A stretch of 58,673 nt of DNA from Gemmatimonadales bacterium (lineage in GTDB: Bacteria; Gemmatimonadota; Gemmatimonadetes; Gemmatimonadales; GWC2-71-9). Positions 58,118 through 58,673 of the stretch are shown here, in pieces (within the stretch, counting starts at the first letter, position 1; every line of letters begins with the position of its first letter). The position numbers were made by a program, and so were the translations under genes. The notes below the pieces were generated by a model. That model did not search any database. It was given only the letters and a program-made list of their open reading frames with translations, and was not told the origin of the DNA. The stretch lies in contig WVYX01000107.1 in assembly GCA_011772755.1 (NCBI GenBank), forward strand, positions 323 to 58,995. Reading direction: 5' to 3'.

Positions 58118-58673
58118 TCAGCCCCACAGGCGGCGGGCTATTGCCCGGTCGATCCAACGGTCGGGCAGCAGGCGCAGTGCGTGCATCCGCAGCCGGCTCC
58201 GAACGACTGGAATCCGTGGTTTAGGGTGTCGAGCGGTCAACGCAGCCACGATGGCCTTTGCCACCGCGGCAGTGGGCAGGCCTCGGTCCGCGCGGGCAGC
58301 AGCGGACGGGAGCACCCGGCCCAAGACCTTCTCGTAGATAGTCCCTCGGTACGGCTCGAGACTGATCGCCTCGACCTTGCTCCAGATCGGTGTGCGGATG
58401 GTGCCGGGCTCGATCACGATGACGTCGACGCCGCTGGGAACCAGCTCGCGCCGCAGACTGTCGGAGATGGCCTCCAGGGCGAACTTGGAGGCCGCGTACG
58501 GACCCATGAACGGCAGGGCAACCCGCCCCGATGTGGAACTCACGTTGACGATCCGGCCTCGGGCACGGCGCAGCTCGGGGAGAAACGCCTGCGTGACCGC
58601 GACGGCTCCGATGACGTTGACCTCGAGGACCCGGCGCAGCTCGTTCAGCGGGAGATGCTCCAGGGGTCCCGCC
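58118..58673 (-). CDS. SDR-family oxidoreductase, C-terminal part (cut by window edge)
   Basis: The minus-strand frame is open to the right edge, so the N-terminus with the NAD motif is outside the window. It has EVNVIGAVAVTQAFLP, IVNVSSTSG and the catalytic YAASK (in MGPYAASKFALEAI), then PGTIRTPIW. The GTG at 58543 is internal. A short-chain dehydrogenase of the classical type; the substrate is unknown. Confidence 0.87.
   Translation of the reverse strand, partial: AGPLEHLPLNELRRVLEVNVIGAVAVTQAFLPELRRARGRIVNVSSTSGRVALPFMGPYAASKFALEAISDSLRRELVPSGVDVIVIEPGTIRTPIWSKVEAISLEPYRGTIYEKVLGRVLPSAAARADRGLPTAAVAKAIVAALTARHPKPRIPVVRSRLRMHALRLLPDRWIDRAIARRLWG

Noticed and set aside
1..58673. CRISPR arrays, tRNA or rRNA genes, IS elements
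   Set aside because: Gaps are short and none shows regular direct repeats with spacers, cloverleaf sequence or transposase frames.

Overview
This is a roughly 58.7 kb stretch of high-GC, densely packed bacterial chromosome with no rRNA, tRNA, CRISPR array or intact mobile element that I can see. The gene mix is several Hanks-type Ser/Thr kinases (one with PEGA, one with a formylglycine-enzyme-like domain), TolB-like/TPR secreted proteins with a CADGTPPPC motif, a YtxJ bacilliredoxin, LemA/TPM proteins and outer-membrane proteins ending in Phe. That mix points to a Gram-negative soil or sediment bacterium, most likely Gemmatimonadota or a relative. The taxon is an inference from gene content, not a measured placement.

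Layout. 1-8 kb: the end of an ABC-2 permease, an AAA/DUF4143 ATPase behind an operator-like palindrome array, a Ser/Thr kinase divergent from a GPP34 protein, an ABM monooxygenase broken by an amber codon, an arginase-family protein, DinB, a CGNR regulator and DoxX. 8-12.3 kb: an FMN reductase behind a 10-bp-phased repeat, a decayed esterase, an (D/E)RR-repeat mini-ORF, an M20 peptidase, a VOC protein and a glycine-zipper lipoprotein. 12.4-16.7 kb: a MoxR ATPase divergent from the F0 part of ATP synthase (AtpZ-like, subunit-I-like, a, c, b, delta); the F1 genes alpha, gamma, beta and epsilon do not follow. 16.8-21.8 kb: a beta-hydroxyacid dehydrogenase, a TPM / nucleotidyltransferase-like / LemA operon, a scar joining two gene fragments, and a radical SAM activase.

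21.9-35.4 kb is a signalling and envelope island: a PEGA kinase translationally coupled to a secreted TPR-like protein, a porin-like protein, two tandem TolB-like/TPR paralogues, a zinc-ribbon kinase with an FGE-like domain, and an M1 peptidase fused to an outer-membrane barrel. 35.4-42.5 kb: a four-cluster ferredoxin, a cupin plus sugar nucleotidyltransferase pair, an ABC exporter, YtxJ plus a CPBP protease, and a Tat-exported glycosylasparaginase. 42.5-47.7 kb: a methyltransferase, a TenA-like protein, an alpha/beta hydrolase, a DUF885 protein and an MFS transporter. 47.9-51.2 kb: a cory-CC-star / ArsA-Get3 ATPase / CstA module. 51.4-57.6 kb: a tight operon of SDR, enoyl-CoA hydratase, lipoprotein, NAD-isocitrate dehydrogenase, zinc-ribbon membrane protein, metallophosphoesterase, SprT-like protein and glutaryl-CoA-dehydrogenase-like enzyme. 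The window ends with a DUF427 remnant and a partial SDR.

The most interesting items are the small Cys-Cys protein / ArsA ATPase / CstA module, the M1 peptidase-barrel fusion, the tandem TolB-TPR paralogues beside the kinases, two periodic operator-like arrays (22-bp and 10-bp period), an RNA-like cluster of nested inverted repeats at 25.66-25.79 kb, and several genes caught in decay.
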